Made by a program: the position numbers and the translations under genes
NCBI GenBank assembly: GCA_040752355.1
Contig: JBFMHE010000014.1
Coordinates: 42,041 to 106,040 of the forward strand
DNA from: Nitrospirota bacterium
GTDB lineage: Bacteria > Nitrospirota > Thermodesulfovibrionia > Thermodesulfovibrionales > Dissulfurispiraceae
Length of the DNA stretch: 64,000 bases
Direction of reading: 5' to 3'
Shown: one piece after another, positions 15,505 through 24,256 of the stretch
Layout: every line of letters begins with the position of its first letter
Numbering within the stretch: the first letter of the stretch is position 1
The notes under the pieces: model-generated
What the model saw: only the letters and a program-made list of their open reading frames with translations
Told to the model about the DNA's origin: nothing
Databases searched by the model: none

Positions 15505-16674
15505 ATGAAGGCATTATGCTGGTACGGGAAGAACGACGTGCGGGTAAAGGACGTGCCCGCACCCTCTGTCATAAATCCGCACGACGCGATCGTGCGCGTA
15601 ACGCTCTCCGCGATATGCGGGTCCGATCTGCACCTCTACGACGGGTATGTCCCGACCCTGAGGGAGGGCGACATCCTCGGCCATGAGTTCATGGGGGTGG
15701 TGGTCGATGCCGGCAGCGCGGTCGAGACCGTGAGGCCCGGAGACCGGGTGGTCGCCTCGTTCACGATCTCCTGCGGCCACTGCTTCTTCTGCGCCAACGA
15801 TATGTGGTCGCTCTGCGACAACTCCAACCCGAACGCCGCGATGATGGAGAAGGTGTACGGCTACGCGACCGCAGGGTTTTACGGATATGCGCATATGTTC
15901 GGCGGCTACGCGGGAGGCCAGGCGGAGTATGTGCGCGTGCCGTTTGCCGATACGGGGCTGCTGAAGCTCTCCGACGGCGTGCCGGACGAACAGGCCCTCT
16001 TCCTTTCGGATGTCTTTCCCACGGGCTATATGGCTGCGGAGAACTGCGGCATCAGGCCGGGAGACACGGTTGCGGTGTGGGGCTGCGGCCCGGTGGGCCA
16101 GTTCGCGATCAAGAGCGCCTACCTGCTCGGCGCCGAGCGGGTCATCGCCATCGACCGGTTTCCCGAGCGGCTCGGCATGGCGCATGAGGAGGGCAAGGCC
16201 GAGGTGATCGACTATACGCAGGTGGACCTCGACGAGACCCTTGCGGATATGACCGGCGGCCGGGGGCCCGACGCCTGCATCGACGCCGTGGGCATGGAAG
16301 CCCACGGGACCGGCATCGACGCATGGTACGACCGGGCGAAGCAGGCGGTGCGTCTCGAGAGCGACCGCCCCACGGCGCTCCGCCAGGCGATCAAAATCTG
16401 CAGAAAAGGGGGCACCGTCTCGGTCCCCGGGGTTTACGGCGGCTTCATCGATAAAATGCCGATGGGCGCCGTGTTCAACAAGGGACTGACCATCAAGACA
16501 GGGCAGACGCATGTCCAGAAGTACATGCGGCCGCTCCTCGAGCACATAGAGCAGGGGCGCATCGACCCCTCGTTCATTATCACGCATCGCCTGCGCCTCG
16601 AGGACGCGCCGCGCGGCTACGATATCTTCAAACATAAAGAGGAGAACTGCATCAAGGTCGTTCTCAAGCCGTAA
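15505..16674 (+). CDS. Zinc-dependent alcohol dehydrogenase (formaldehyde dehydrogenase-like MDR)
   Basis: This 389-residue medium-chain dehydrogenase has the catalytic zinc ligands in CGSDLH and GHEFMG. The structural-zinc loop reads [15 protein letters not shown] (C-x2-C-x2-C-x7-C). The NAD-binding turn is [14 protein letters not shown]. An insertion between the catalytic and nucleotide domains and the length resemble glutathione-independent formaldehyde dehydrogenases. The real substrate could be an alcohol or aldehyde made in the surrounding pathway. ATG at 15505 follows GGGGAGGAC. Neighbour genes are 100 bp (upstream) and 80 bp (downstream) away. Confidence 0.87.
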   Translation: MKALCWYGKNDVRVKDVPAPSVINPHDAIVRVTLSAICGSDLHLYDGYVPTLREGDILGHEFMGVVVDAGSAVETVRPGDRVVASFTISCGHCFFCANDMWSLCDNSNPNAAMMEKVYGYATAGFYGYAHMFGGYAGGQAEYVRVPFADTGLLKLSDGVPDEQALFLSDVFPTGYMAAENCGIRPGDTVAVWGCGPVGQFAIKSAYLLGAERVIAIDRFPERLGMAHEEGKAEVIDYTQVDLDETLADMTGGRGPDACIDAVGMEAHGTGIDAWYDRAKQAVRLESDRPTALRQAIKICRKGGTVSVPGVYGGFIDKMPMGAVFNKGLTIKTGQTHVQKYMRPLLEHIEQGRIDPSFIITHRLRLEDAPRGYDIFKHKEENCIKVVLKP

Positions 16675-16754
16675 GCCGGAGCTGCCCGCTCCGTCTGCCG
16701 CGGGAGGACGGTGCGGAACAGAGCAACCACCACGACGGATCTTCAGAGCTGGTT

Positions 16755-17873
16755 ATGAAACTGGTCATCTTCGGACTCACGATAAGCTCTTCCTGGGGAA
16801 ACGGGCATGCGACGCTCTGGCGCGGGCTCTGCCGCGCATTGGTGCGGCGGGGGCACCGGGTCGTCTTTTTCGAGCGGGACGTCCCCTACTATGCGCACCA
16901 CCGCGACCTCATCGAGCTCTCCGGCGTGACGCTCTGCTTCTACCAGAGCTGGTCCGCGGTGCTGCCTGTTGCCCGGGAGCAGCTTGCCGATGCCGATGCC
17001 GGCATGGTGACCTCCTACTGTCCCGACGGGGTCGCCGCGTCGGAACTGGTAGGATGCTCGCCGGTGAGACTGCGTACGTTCTACGACATGGATACCCCGG
17101 TGACTCTGGAGCGCGTACGCGGGGGCCAGCCGGTCTCCTATATCGGCCCCCGCGGCCTCCGGGACTTCGACCTGGTGCTGAGCTACACCGGAGGGAAGGC
17201 GCTGGAGGAGCTCCGGACGCTCCTGGGCGCACCCCGTGTCGCGCCGCTTTACGGGAGCGTCGATCCCTCGACGCACTACCCCGTGCCGTCCGTCGACGCC
17301 TACCGGGCCGACCTCTCCTATCTGGGGACGTACGCCGACGACCGCCAGCGGATGCTCCAGGCGCTGCTGGTCGAGACCTCCCGGAGGCTCCCCCGGCGGC
17401 GCTTTCTCATCGGCGGCTCCCTCTACCCGGAATCGTTTCCGTGGGGGGAGAATATCTGCTACATCCCTCACGTGCCGCCGCCGGAGCATCCCTCCTTCTT
17501 CTGCTCCTCGACCTTTACGCTGAATGTCACCCGCGGGGCGATGGCGGAGATGGGGTACTGTCCGTCGGGCCGTCTCTTCGAGGCAGCGGCCTGCGCAGCG
17601 CCGCTGATCAGCGACTGCTGGGAGGGCCTCGAGCAGTTCTTCTCGATCGGCGCCGAGATCGCCATTGCACGGACGACGGAGGAGGTGATGGCTGCGCTCG
17701 AGATGTCTCCTGACCGGATCGCCCGGATCGGCCGGGCTGCGCAGGAGCGCGTGCTGGCCGAGCACACGGCCGACCAGCGCGTCCGCGACCTCGAGCGGGC
17801 GCTGGACGCCGCAGGACATGCGCTTGCGGAGTTCGGCGCATACCGGTACTACCCTTCAACCGCGGAGGATTAG
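16755..17873 (+). CDS. CgeB-type glycosyltransferase (4 of 4)
   Basis: The 372-residue paralogue of 13522-14604 begins TISSSWGNGHATLWRGL, with FERDVPYYAHHRDL after it, FYDMDTPVTLERV, and the donor motif RLFEAAACAAPLISDCWEG. No good ribosome site is visible before the ATG at 16755, so initiation may be weak or coupled. The next gene follows after 2 bases. Its separation from copies 1-3 by the SRPBCC and dehydrogenase genes suggests that those two were inserted into, or always belonged to, a single pathway unit. Confidence 0.82.
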   Translation: MKLVIFGLTISSSWGNGHATLWRGLCRALVRRGHRVVFFERDVPYYAHHRDLIELSGVTLCFYQSWSAVLPVAREQLADADAGMVTSYCPDGVAASELVGCSPVRLRTFYDMDTPVTLERVRGGQPVSYIGPRGLRDFDLVLSYTGGKALEELRTLLGAPRVAPLYGSVDPSTHYPVPSVDAYRADLSYLGTYADDRQRMLQALLVETSRRLPRRRFLIGGSLYPESFPWGENICYIPHVPPPEHPSFFCSSTFTLNVTRGAMAEMGYCPSGRLFEAAACAAPLISDCWEGLEQFFSIGAEIAIARTTEEVMAALEMSPDRIARIGRAAQERVLAEHTADQRVRDLERALDAAGHALAEFGAYRYYPSTAED

Positions 17874-17875
17874 GT

Positions 17876-18601
17876 ATGTGGGGAATCATTCCCGCCGCAG
17901 GCGTCGGCAGCAGGATACAGCCGCTCGCCTTCTCGAAGGAGCTGCTCCCGGTGGGCAGCCGGCTCGACCAGGGAGTCGAACGGCCCCGCGCGGTCAGCGA
18001 GTATCTCGTCGACCGGATGATCGCGGGCGGTGCGACAAAGATATGCTTCATTATCGCTCCGGGCAAATCGGATATCCTGGAATACTACGAGGGCAATGTG
18101 AGCTCAGCACACGTCTGCTATACCGTACAGCCCCGTCCCGCCGGACTCTGCGACGCCATCTTCCGCGTTCTTCCGCTGATCCATCCCGACGAACAGGTGA
18201 TCGTGGGACTGCCGGACACCATCTGGTTTCCCGAAGAGGGGTTCCGCCTTCTCGATGACGCGGCCCTCTCGTTCCTCCTGTTTCCGGTCGAGCACCCCGA
18301 GCTCTTCGATGCGGTCGTCACCGATGACAGGGGCGCCGTCCGCGAGATACAGGTGAAGCAGCCCCGGCCCGCCACCTCATGGATATGGGGAGGGTTCAAG
18401 CTCTCCGGGGCGGTCTTGCGCGGCCTCTTTGCGCTCTGGTCCGAGCGGGACCGCAGTGACGAGTATATCGGCACGCTCGTCAACGCCTACCTGGCGCGCG
18501 GCGGTGAGGCCCGGGGCGTGAAGGGCGGGCAGTCCTATGTGGACGTGGGGACCCTCAACGGCTACCGTGAAGCGATCAAACTGCTCAGTGCGCGAACATG
18601 A
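17876..18601 (+). CDS. Sugar-phosphate nucleotidyltransferase
   Basis: The 241-residue protein starts with MWGIIPAAGVGSRIQPL, the nucleotide-binding loop of the GlmU/RfbA-type nucleotidyltransferases, followed by SKELLPVG. It should activate a sugar phosphate with an NTP, giving a nucleotide sugar donor for the transferases of the block. It is at the short end for the family and lacks any acyltransferase extension. GGAGGA stands 8 bases before the ATG. The stop overlaps the methyltransferase start (ATGA at 18598). The sugar is unknown. Confidence 0.82.
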   Translation: MWGIIPAAGVGSRIQPLAFSKELLPVGSRLDQGVERPRAVSEYLVDRMIAGGATKICFIIAPGKSDILEYYEGNVSSAHVCYTVQPRPAGLCDAIFRVLPLIHPDEQVIVGLPDTIWFPEEGFRLLDDAALSFLLFPVEHPELFDAVVTDDRGAVREIQVKQPRPATSWIWGGFKLSGAVLRGLFALWSERDRSDEYIGTLVNAYLARGGEARGVKGGQSYVDVGTLNGYREAIKLLSART

Positions 18602-19407
18602 ACCTTTCTCAGGAGCAAAAGGAGATGCTCTCTATGACGTATCATTCCTCAGTTCCGTCTTCAGTCCCGCCGGACCGGCTCACCCCTGACGAGATCAGGA
18701 GGAGAGTGGCCGAGCTCGGTCCGTGGTTCCATAACCTCAAGCTGCGCGGCATCGAGACCGCTCCCGATCACTTCCTCGGCGACTACCCTGAAGTCAAATG
18801 GCGCCACTTCGCCCATGCCGTCCCTGCCGACCTGCAGGGGAAGTCGGTGCTCGACATCGGCTGCAACGCCGGGTTCTACGCCATCGAGATGAAGCGGCGC
18901 GGCGCCGGACAGGTGGTGGGCATCGATTCGGATGCGGATTATCTTGCACAGGCGCGCTTCGCCGCCGCTGTCCACGGGATGGAGATCGAGTTTCAACAGC
19001 TCTCGGTATACGAAGTGGCGCGGCTGGGCAGGAGCTTCGATATCGTCCTCTTCATGGGGGTGCTCTATCACCTCCGCCACCCGCTCTTCGCCCTCGACCT
19101 CCTCCACCGCCATGTGGTCAGGGACCTGCTCATCTTTCAATCCATGCTGCGGGGCAGCGACGAGGTCGCTGCCATCGAAGACGACTACTCCTTCAGCGAG
19201 CGCTGCATATTCGAAGACCCTTCGTTTCCCCGGATGCATTTCATAGAGCGCAAGTACTCGGGGGATCCCACGAACTGGTGGCTCCCGAACCGCGCCTGCG
19301 TCGAGGCGATGCTCCGCAGCGCCTCGTTCGAGATCATCGACCACCCCGAAGAGGAGGTCTACATCTGCCGGTCCTTGGAAAGAAAGGAGGGGGGCATCGA
19401 TGATTGA
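18598..19407 (+). CDS. SAM-dependent methyltransferase (TIGR04290-like)
   Basis: This class I methyltransferase of 269 residues has motif I in VLDIGCNAGFYAIEM and the second acidic residue in VGIDSD. An FMGVLYHLRHP post-motif and a family-specific C-terminal part (NWWLPNRACVEAML) follow. From memory it matches the Rta_06860 methyltransferase family (TIGR04290), a named member of the rhizo-twelve cluster. The ATGA overlap at 18598 supports that start, but ATG 18634 has a better ribosome site (AAAGGAG, 9 bases away) and may be the real one. It probably O-methylates a sugar or the tailoring product. Confidence 0.85.
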   Translation: MNLSQEQKEMLSMTYHSSVPSSVPPDRLTPDEIRRRVAELGPWFHNLKLRGIETAPDHFLGDYPEVKWRHFAHAVPADLQGKSVLDIGCNAGFYAIEMKRRGAGQVVGIDSDADYLAQARFAAAVHGMEIEFQQLSVYEVARLGRSFDIVLFMGVLYHLRHPLFALDLLHRHVVRDLLIFQSMLRGSDEVAAIEDDYSFSERCIFEDPSFPRMHFIERKYSGDPTNWWLPNRACVEAMLRSASFEIIDHPEEEVYICRSLERKEGGIDD

Positions 19408-20287
19408 GGCCGTCATGCTCTGGAACGAGCCGAACAACCTGTCCCATTGGGACTTTCATATCGACGCCGAGTGGAACCTGTATGCCGGGATGGTGAAGAG
19501 CGCCGCCGCCGCCGTCGCAGCCGAGAACCCGCGCCTCCTGCGCGTGCTGGGCGGCATCTCCCCCATCGATCCCAATTTCGTCGCCAACATGAAGAGCAAG
19601 GGCGTGCTCGACCACGTCGAGGTGGTCGCTGTCCACGGGTTCCCTCTCGACTGGAACCACTGGACCATCCATGAATGGCCGGACAAGCTCGGAGAGATAC
19701 AGGCGGTCACCGACCTGCCGGTCTGGGTGTCGGAGGCGGGGGTCTCGACCTTCGGCGCCGAGGAGGTGCAGGAGTTCGGGCTGAGGCGCACTGCCGAGCT
19801 GCTCCGGGGGCGGGCCGGGCGCATCCACTGGTACAGCCTGTACGACCTGCCGAGGGCGTGGCCCGCCACGACACGCCACCGCGAGGCCGAAGGGTCGTCG
19901 TACTACCGCCATTTTTACATGGGGCTGCTCCGTGAGGACGGCTCTCCCAAGCTCGCACTTCCCTCTTTTCCCGCGTACACGCCGGAGCTCGGCATCTGCC
20001 AGTGGTTTCATTTCGAGGACCACCGCCTCGACGACGCCGTGCGATGGCTCAAGAGACTGGGAGTGAGCTACCTGCGGACCGGCCTCAGCTGGGCGGACAG
20101 CCTCCGCCCGGATGCCGATGCATGGTTCGACCGGCAGATGAAGGCGCTCGAGGGATTCAGCGTGACGCTCACCTTCTGCTTTACGCCCGAGTCCCGCGGC
20201 ATTACTCCCCACCACACCAGCCCGCCCCGCCGGCCCGAGGAGTTTGCGGAGTTCTGCGCGCGGATGGTGCGCCGCTATGCAGCATAG
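19400..20287 (+). CDS. Circularly permuted glycosidase-like TIM-barrel protein
   Basis: The 295-residue protein begins directly at the fourth-strand region of a clan GH-A barrel: MLWNEPNN with E10 as acid/base candidate, then E112 in VSEAGVSTF as nucleophile candidate. Its last 100 residues (from about 195) correspond to the first three strands of the barrel in the fusion protein at 6790-8904. For example, GVSYLRTGLSWAD aligns with GVTELRAPVSWAH, and PPRRPEEFAEF with PPRDPRSFADF. The C-terminal helix would run into the N-terminal strand if joined. The upstream methyltransferase overlaps its start by 8 bases, so no missing N-terminal half exists there. It overlaps the following GT by 11 bases. 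Confidence 0.8.
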   Translation: MIEAVMLWNEPNNLSHWDFHIDAEWNLYAGMVKSAAAAVAAENPRLLRVLGGISPIDPNFVANMKSKGVLDHVEVVAVHGFPLDWNHWTIHEWPDKLGEIQAVTDLPVWVSEAGVSTFGAEEVQEFGLRRTAELLRGRAGRIHWYSLYDLPRAWPATTRHREAEGSSYYRHFYMGLLREDGSPKLALPSFPAYTPELGICQWFHFEDHRLDDAVRWLKRLGVSYLRTGLSWADSLRPDADAWFDRQMKALEGFSVTLTFCFTPESRGITPHHTSPPRRPEEFAEFCARMVRRYAA

Positions 20288-21368
20288 GGCCGTCCATGCG
20301 CCGCTGACCGTGCTCAATGTCGCCTATCCGCTGGCGCCGGTCGGTCCCGATGCCGTGGGCGGCGCAGAGCAGGTGCTCGGCATGATCGATGACTTCCTCG
20401 TGCGTTCGGGCCACCGGTCGGTCGTCATCGCCTGCGAGGGCTCGGCGGTGAGGGGCGCTCTTATCAGTACTCCCCGGGTCGAAGGACGCATCGACGAAGC
20501 GGCGCGCGCCTTTGTGAGGGAGCAGCATCGAAGGGCTATAAAGAAGGCGCTCTCCGCCGGGCACATCGATGTCGTGCATATGCACGGCATCGATTTCGAG
20601 CACTACCTCCCCCCCGAGGGAGCGCCGGCGCTGGTGACGCTCCACCTGCCGCTCGCCTGGTATCCGCCGAGCTCCCTGCGGCCCGCGCGGCCGCTGACGT
20701 ATCTCCATACCGTCTCTGCGGCGCAGCATGCGACCCGCCCGCGCAGTCTGGACCTGCTGCCGCCGATCGACAACGGCGTGCCGGTCGAAGAGCTCTCTCT
20801 CACCGTGAGCAAGCGGAACTTCGTCCTTTCCCTGGGCAGGATCTGCCCCGAGAAAGGATTCCATCTCGCCCTCGATGCCGCGGGCCGGGCCGGTATCCCG
20901 CTGATCCTCGCCGGCGCGCTGTATCCGTATGAGGTGCATATGCGTTATTTCACCGAAGAGATCCGGCCCCGCCTCGAGGGCCGGCAGCACCGCTTTCTCG
21001 GCCCCGTGGGATTCTTTCGCAAACGCCGCCTCCTCACTGCAGCGCGGTGCCTGCTCATACCGAGCCTCGTGGCAGAGACGAGCTCGCTGGCAGCCATGGA
21101 GGCCCTCGCCTGCGGAACGCCGGTCATCGCCTTCCCTTCGGGAGCGCTCGCGGATATCGTCGAACAGGGCAAGACCGGCTTTATCGTGCGCGACGTGCGG
21201 GAGATGGCCGAGGCCATTGCAGCGGCGCCGGAAATAGACCCCGGGCTCTGCAGGAGCGAGGCGAGGAGGCGCTTTTCCCATACCGCCATGGTGCAGCGCT
21301 ACCTGGAGCGGTATTGTGCCCTTGCTGCGAACAGGAAGCTCTCTTCAAAAGAATGTGAGGTATCATGA
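20277..21368 (+). CDS. Glycosyltransferase family 4 protein
   Basis: This 363-residue GT-B protein has an N-terminal domain that starts LNVAYPLAPVGPDAVGGAEQVL, a typical glycine-rich acceptor-site loop. The C-terminal donor domain has AETSSLAAMEALACGTPVIAF, the GT4 E-x7-E equivalent. ATG 20277 lies within the 3' end of the glycosidase gene (11-base overlap), with no strong ribosome site, so translation is probably coupled. Its stop overlaps the acyltransferase start (ATGA at 21365). Confidence 0.87.
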   Translation: MQHRAVHAPLTVLNVAYPLAPVGPDAVGGAEQVLGMIDDFLVRSGHRSVVIACEGSAVRGALISTPRVEGRIDEAARAFVREQHRRAIKKALSAGHIDVVHMHGIDFEHYLPPEGAPALVTLHLPLAWYPPSSLRPARPLTYLHTVSAAQHATRPRSLDLLPPIDNGVPVEELSLTVSKRNFVLSLGRICPEKGFHLALDAAGRAGIPLILAGALYPYEVHMRYFTEEIRPRLEGRQHRFLGPVGFFRKRRLLTAARCLLIPSLVAETSSLAAMEALACGTPVIAFPSGALADIVEQGKTGFIVRDVREMAEAIAAAPEIDPGLCRSEARRRFSHTAMVQRYLERYCALAANRKLSSKECEVS

Positions 21369-22480
21369 ATAGGGAATCATTGTCGCTGCATATCGAGGAA
21401 GTAACCACCGGGCGCGGGCTGGAGGCCCTCGTCCCCGAGTGGTCAGCGCTCTGGGCGCGCTCTCCTTCAGCAACTCCCTTCCAGACCCCTGAATGGCTCC
21501 TGCCCTGGTGGCGGCATATCGGCCGCGGTGAGCTCCTGGTCATAACGGTACGTTGCGAGGGGAGACTGGTCGGGCTGGCGCCCTTGTTCATCGATGACGG
21601 TCCGGGCTATGACGGTCCCGCGTGCTGCAACCGGCGGATAGCCCTTCTGGGGAGCGGCATTACCGACTACCTCGACGTCCTCTTCGAGCCTGACGCAGCC
21701 CCTGCCGGGACCGCTGCGGTCTTTCGCTATCTGCTCCGCGAGCGTGCCCGGTGGGAGCTCTGCGATCTCCGGGAGATCCGGACGACCTCTCCGCTGCTCG
21801 GGTGCACGCTGTCTCATGGACTCTCTGCGAGGATACGCCCTCTCGAAGCCTGTCCGGTGCTGGAATTGCCCGAGAGTATCGAGGCCCTCAGGAGCGGGAT
21901 TTCCGCTGCACAGAGGGTGCGGGTGGACCGCGCCCGGCGGGCGGTGGATTCTGCCGGAAGCGTGCTCATCGAATCCGCCCGCGAGGAGACGACCGATGAG
22001 TTTCTCGACGACTTCTTCGGGCTCTCATACAGCCGCCGGACCGGCGAGGGGGAGAGCGCTCCGGGAGAAGACGGAGCAACCGAGCTGTTCCACCGCGTCG
22101 CCGCATACCCCCTGCAGCGTCGTGCGTATCTGCGTCTCTACCGGCTCCGGGTTAACGGCAGCACCGCTGCGGTGGTCTACGGACTCCGGGGCAGGGACGC
22201 ATTCTACTGCTACCGCGTGCGTACGAATCCTGTCTTTTCCCGGCTGAGCCCCGGCATCGTCCTCATCGACCATGCCATCGAGGAGGCGATCGCCGAAGGG
22301 ATGAGAGAGTTCGACTTCCTCCGCGGGAGAGAGAAGCTCAAGTATCTCTGGGGAGCGTGCGACCGGATGAACTACCGGATCACGATCGATCACCTGCCGC
22401 TCGCCGCTCCCCGGTCTGCGGAGGGCGCGCTCTCCGCTGCCGCGGTCCTCAGCGGGCGCCTTCAGGAGAACGGGCTATGA
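21365..22480 (+). CDS. BioF2-like acetyltransferase (GNAT superfamily, PF13480 type)
   Basis: The 371-residue protein shows the features of BioF2/CelD-like acyltransferases: an N-terminal half with TPFQTPEWLLPWWRH, then a second GNAT-like fold with a serine/arginine-rich SYSRRTGEG loop, LYRLRVNGSTAAVVYGLR and EFDFLRGREKLKYLWGA near the end. Members modify exopolysaccharide or peptidyl substrates with an acyl or aminoacyl group. It overlaps both neighbours by ATGA. Which acyl donor it uses cannot be told. Confidence 0.8.
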   Translation: MNRESLSLHIEEVTTGRGLEALVPEWSALWARSPSATPFQTPEWLLPWWRHIGRGELLVITVRCEGRLVGLAPLFIDDGPGYDGPACCNRRIALLGSGITDYLDVLFEPDAAPAGTAAVFRYLLRERARWELCDLREIRTTSPLLGCTLSHGLSARIRPLEACPVLELPESIEALRSGISAAQRVRVDRARRAVDSAGSVLIESAREETTDEFLDDFFGLSYSRRTGEGESAPGEDGATELFHRVAAYPLQRRAYLRLYRLRVNGSTAAVVYGLRGRDAFYCYRVRTNPVFSRLSPGIVLIDHAIEEAIAEGMREFDFLRGREKLKYLWGACDRMNYRITIDHLPLAAPRSAEGALSAAAVLSGRLQENGL

Positions 22481-24213
22481 TTGTCTATAGAAAGCAGGAG
22501 CAGGAGGTCCCGTCCGCCCGGTGCCTGGCAGAGATACAGGGGATGGTGGAGCGGCTTTGCCGCATGCCGCGCATACGTCACGAAGAGGCGGTCGAGCTGC
22601 TCATCGAGTGGGGCGTCTTCGAATCGGCAGTCGCCGACGCGCGCTGTCCCGAGCGGGATGACCACGACAGGTCCGCCGCAACGCTCAGGAGCATCGGCGT
22701 CGTGACAGGGCATATCGTGCTCGCCTCCTGGGAGGGAAGAGATGCCGAAGCGCTCCGGCGGCTCGCCCTGCTGCAGAGGGCGCTCGCGGAGCTGCCGCCC
22801 CATGACCTGCCCGAACGCGTCTGTCTTCGCGAGCCCGAGGGCTACGCCCACTACGGCCTCTACCCCGAGACCTATCTCGAGGCGGCGAAGCGCTTCGCTG
22901 CCGAGGCCCGTCCCGACCGCGTCGTCTGCATAGGGCTTCGCAGCATAGGGACGAGCCTTTCGGCGGTGGTCGCGGCAGCGCTCGAGGCCGCAGGGTGTGC
23001 GGTCCTCCCTTGTACGATGAGGCCCCGCGGCGATCCCTTTTACCGGAGCGTGCTCCTTACCCCTTCATTCGAGGCGGTGCTCCGCGACCTGAACGGCCAT
23101 TATTTCCTCATCATGGACGAAGGGCCCGGCATGAGCGGCTCGTCCATCTGCGCTCCTGCGGAAAAGCTCTCCGCGCTCGGCATCGCCGACAGCAGGATCG
23201 TTTTTTTCCCGAGCTGGGATACGGACGGCCGGCACTTCATATCCCGGCCGGCCCGGGAGCGGTGGGCGAAGCACCGGAGGATAACGGCATGGTTCGACGA
23301 TGTCCTGCTCAGGAGCGGCCGTCTGAACGGGATAGTTCACGGCGACTTCATCAGGGACATCTCGGCAGGAATGTGGCGCGACCTCTTCTACCGCGAAGAG
23401 GACGACGCGCCCGCCGTGCAGCCGCAGCACGAGAAGCGCAAGTTCCTCTATCGGAACTCGGCTATGCTCCTCTTCAAGTTCGCGGGCCTCGGACGGTACG
23501 GAAGAGCGAAGCTGCAGCGCGCCCTCGCCCTCGCGGATGCCGGGCTTACTCCTCCTGTCCAGGGATTGTCGAACGGCTTCATGACGACGGCGTTCATCGA
23601 CGGCGTGCCGCTTTCGCCTGGCGCTGTCGACCGGGAGGCGCTCGACAGCATCGTGCGGTATCTCCGCTTTCTCGGCCGGTCGTTCCCTGTCGAGCGGGGC
23701 ATGCGGTTCGAGGAGCTCACCGGGATGATCAGGCGGAATACCCTCCTCGGCCTCGGCAGACCGTGGGCAGACCGTCTCGATCGGATCGAGGTGTTCCGCT
23801 CTCTCTTCGACGAAGCCGGGCCGGTCGCTGTCGACGGCCGCATGCTTCCCCACGAGTGGATCAGAACCGACAGGGGATATCTCAAAACCGATGCTATCGA
23901 CCACCACGCCGACCAGTTCTTCCCCTGCTCCCAGGACATCGCCTGGGACATCGCCGGCTGCATGATCGAGTTCGGGCTCGAACAGAAGGCGGCAGAGTAT
24001 CTCCTCGCCTCCTACGAGGCACAGGCGCGCGATACGACCGTGCGCCGGCGTCTTCCGCTCTACCGCATCGCCTATCTTGCCTACCGGATCGGGTATACTA
24101 CCTTCGCCCTCAATGGACTGGGGGCCTCGGAGGATGCGCAGAAGTTCAGAAGACTGATCACCAGGTATGCAGCCCTGCTGAAAGAGGATATCGGCAGGAT
24201 TGCGCGGCGCTGA
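22477..24213 (+). CDS. Unrecognised two-part protein: PRTase-like segment + kinase-like C-terminus
   Basis: I do not recognise this 578-residue protein as a named family. Residues about 145-245 resemble a phosphoribosyltransferase: VVCIGLRSIGTSLSAVVA, then the strand FLIMDEGPGMSGSS, which fits the PRPP-binding pattern (two acidic residues, then G-x-S/T-G-x-S). The C-terminal third (LPHEWIRTDRGYLKTDAIDHH, then QDIAWDIAGCMIEFG) recalls the catalytic and metal-binding stretch of small-molecule phosphotransferases (D-x-x-x-D followed by D-x-x-x-D-I-A). It overlaps the acyltransferase gene (ATGA at 22477). A role in making or activating a pathway intermediate is inference only. Confidence 0.6.
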   Translation: MIVYRKQEQEVPSARCLAEIQGMVERLCRMPRIRHEEAVELLIEWGVFESAVADARCPERDDHDRSAATLRSIGVVTGHIVLASWEGRDAEALRRLALLQRALAELPPHDLPERVCLREPEGYAHYGLYPETYLEAAKRFAAEARPDRVVCIGLRSIGTSLSAVVAAALEAAGCAVLPCTMRPRGDPFYRSVLLTPSFEAVLRDLNGHYFLIMDEGPGMSGSSICAPAEKLSALGIADSRIVFFPSWDTDGRHFISRPARERWAKHRRITAWFDDVLLRSGRLNGIVHGDFIRDISAGMWRDLFYREEDDAPAVQPQHEKRKFLYRNSAMLLFKFAGLGRYGRAKLQRALALADAGLTPPVQGLSNGFMTTAFIDGVPLSPGAVDREALDSIVRYLRFLGRSFPVERGMRFEELTGMIRRNTLLGLGRPWADRLDRIEVFRSLFDEAGPVAVDGRMLPHEWIRTDRGYLKTDAIDHHADQFFPCSQDIAWDIAGCMIEFGLEQKAAEYLLASYEAQARDTTVRRRLPLYRIAYLAYRIGYTTFALNGLGASEDAQKFRRLITRYAALLKEDIGRIARR

Positions 24214-24256
24214 GGCAGTGTCATACCGTCATTACAGGGATAACGGGGGTGCGAGC

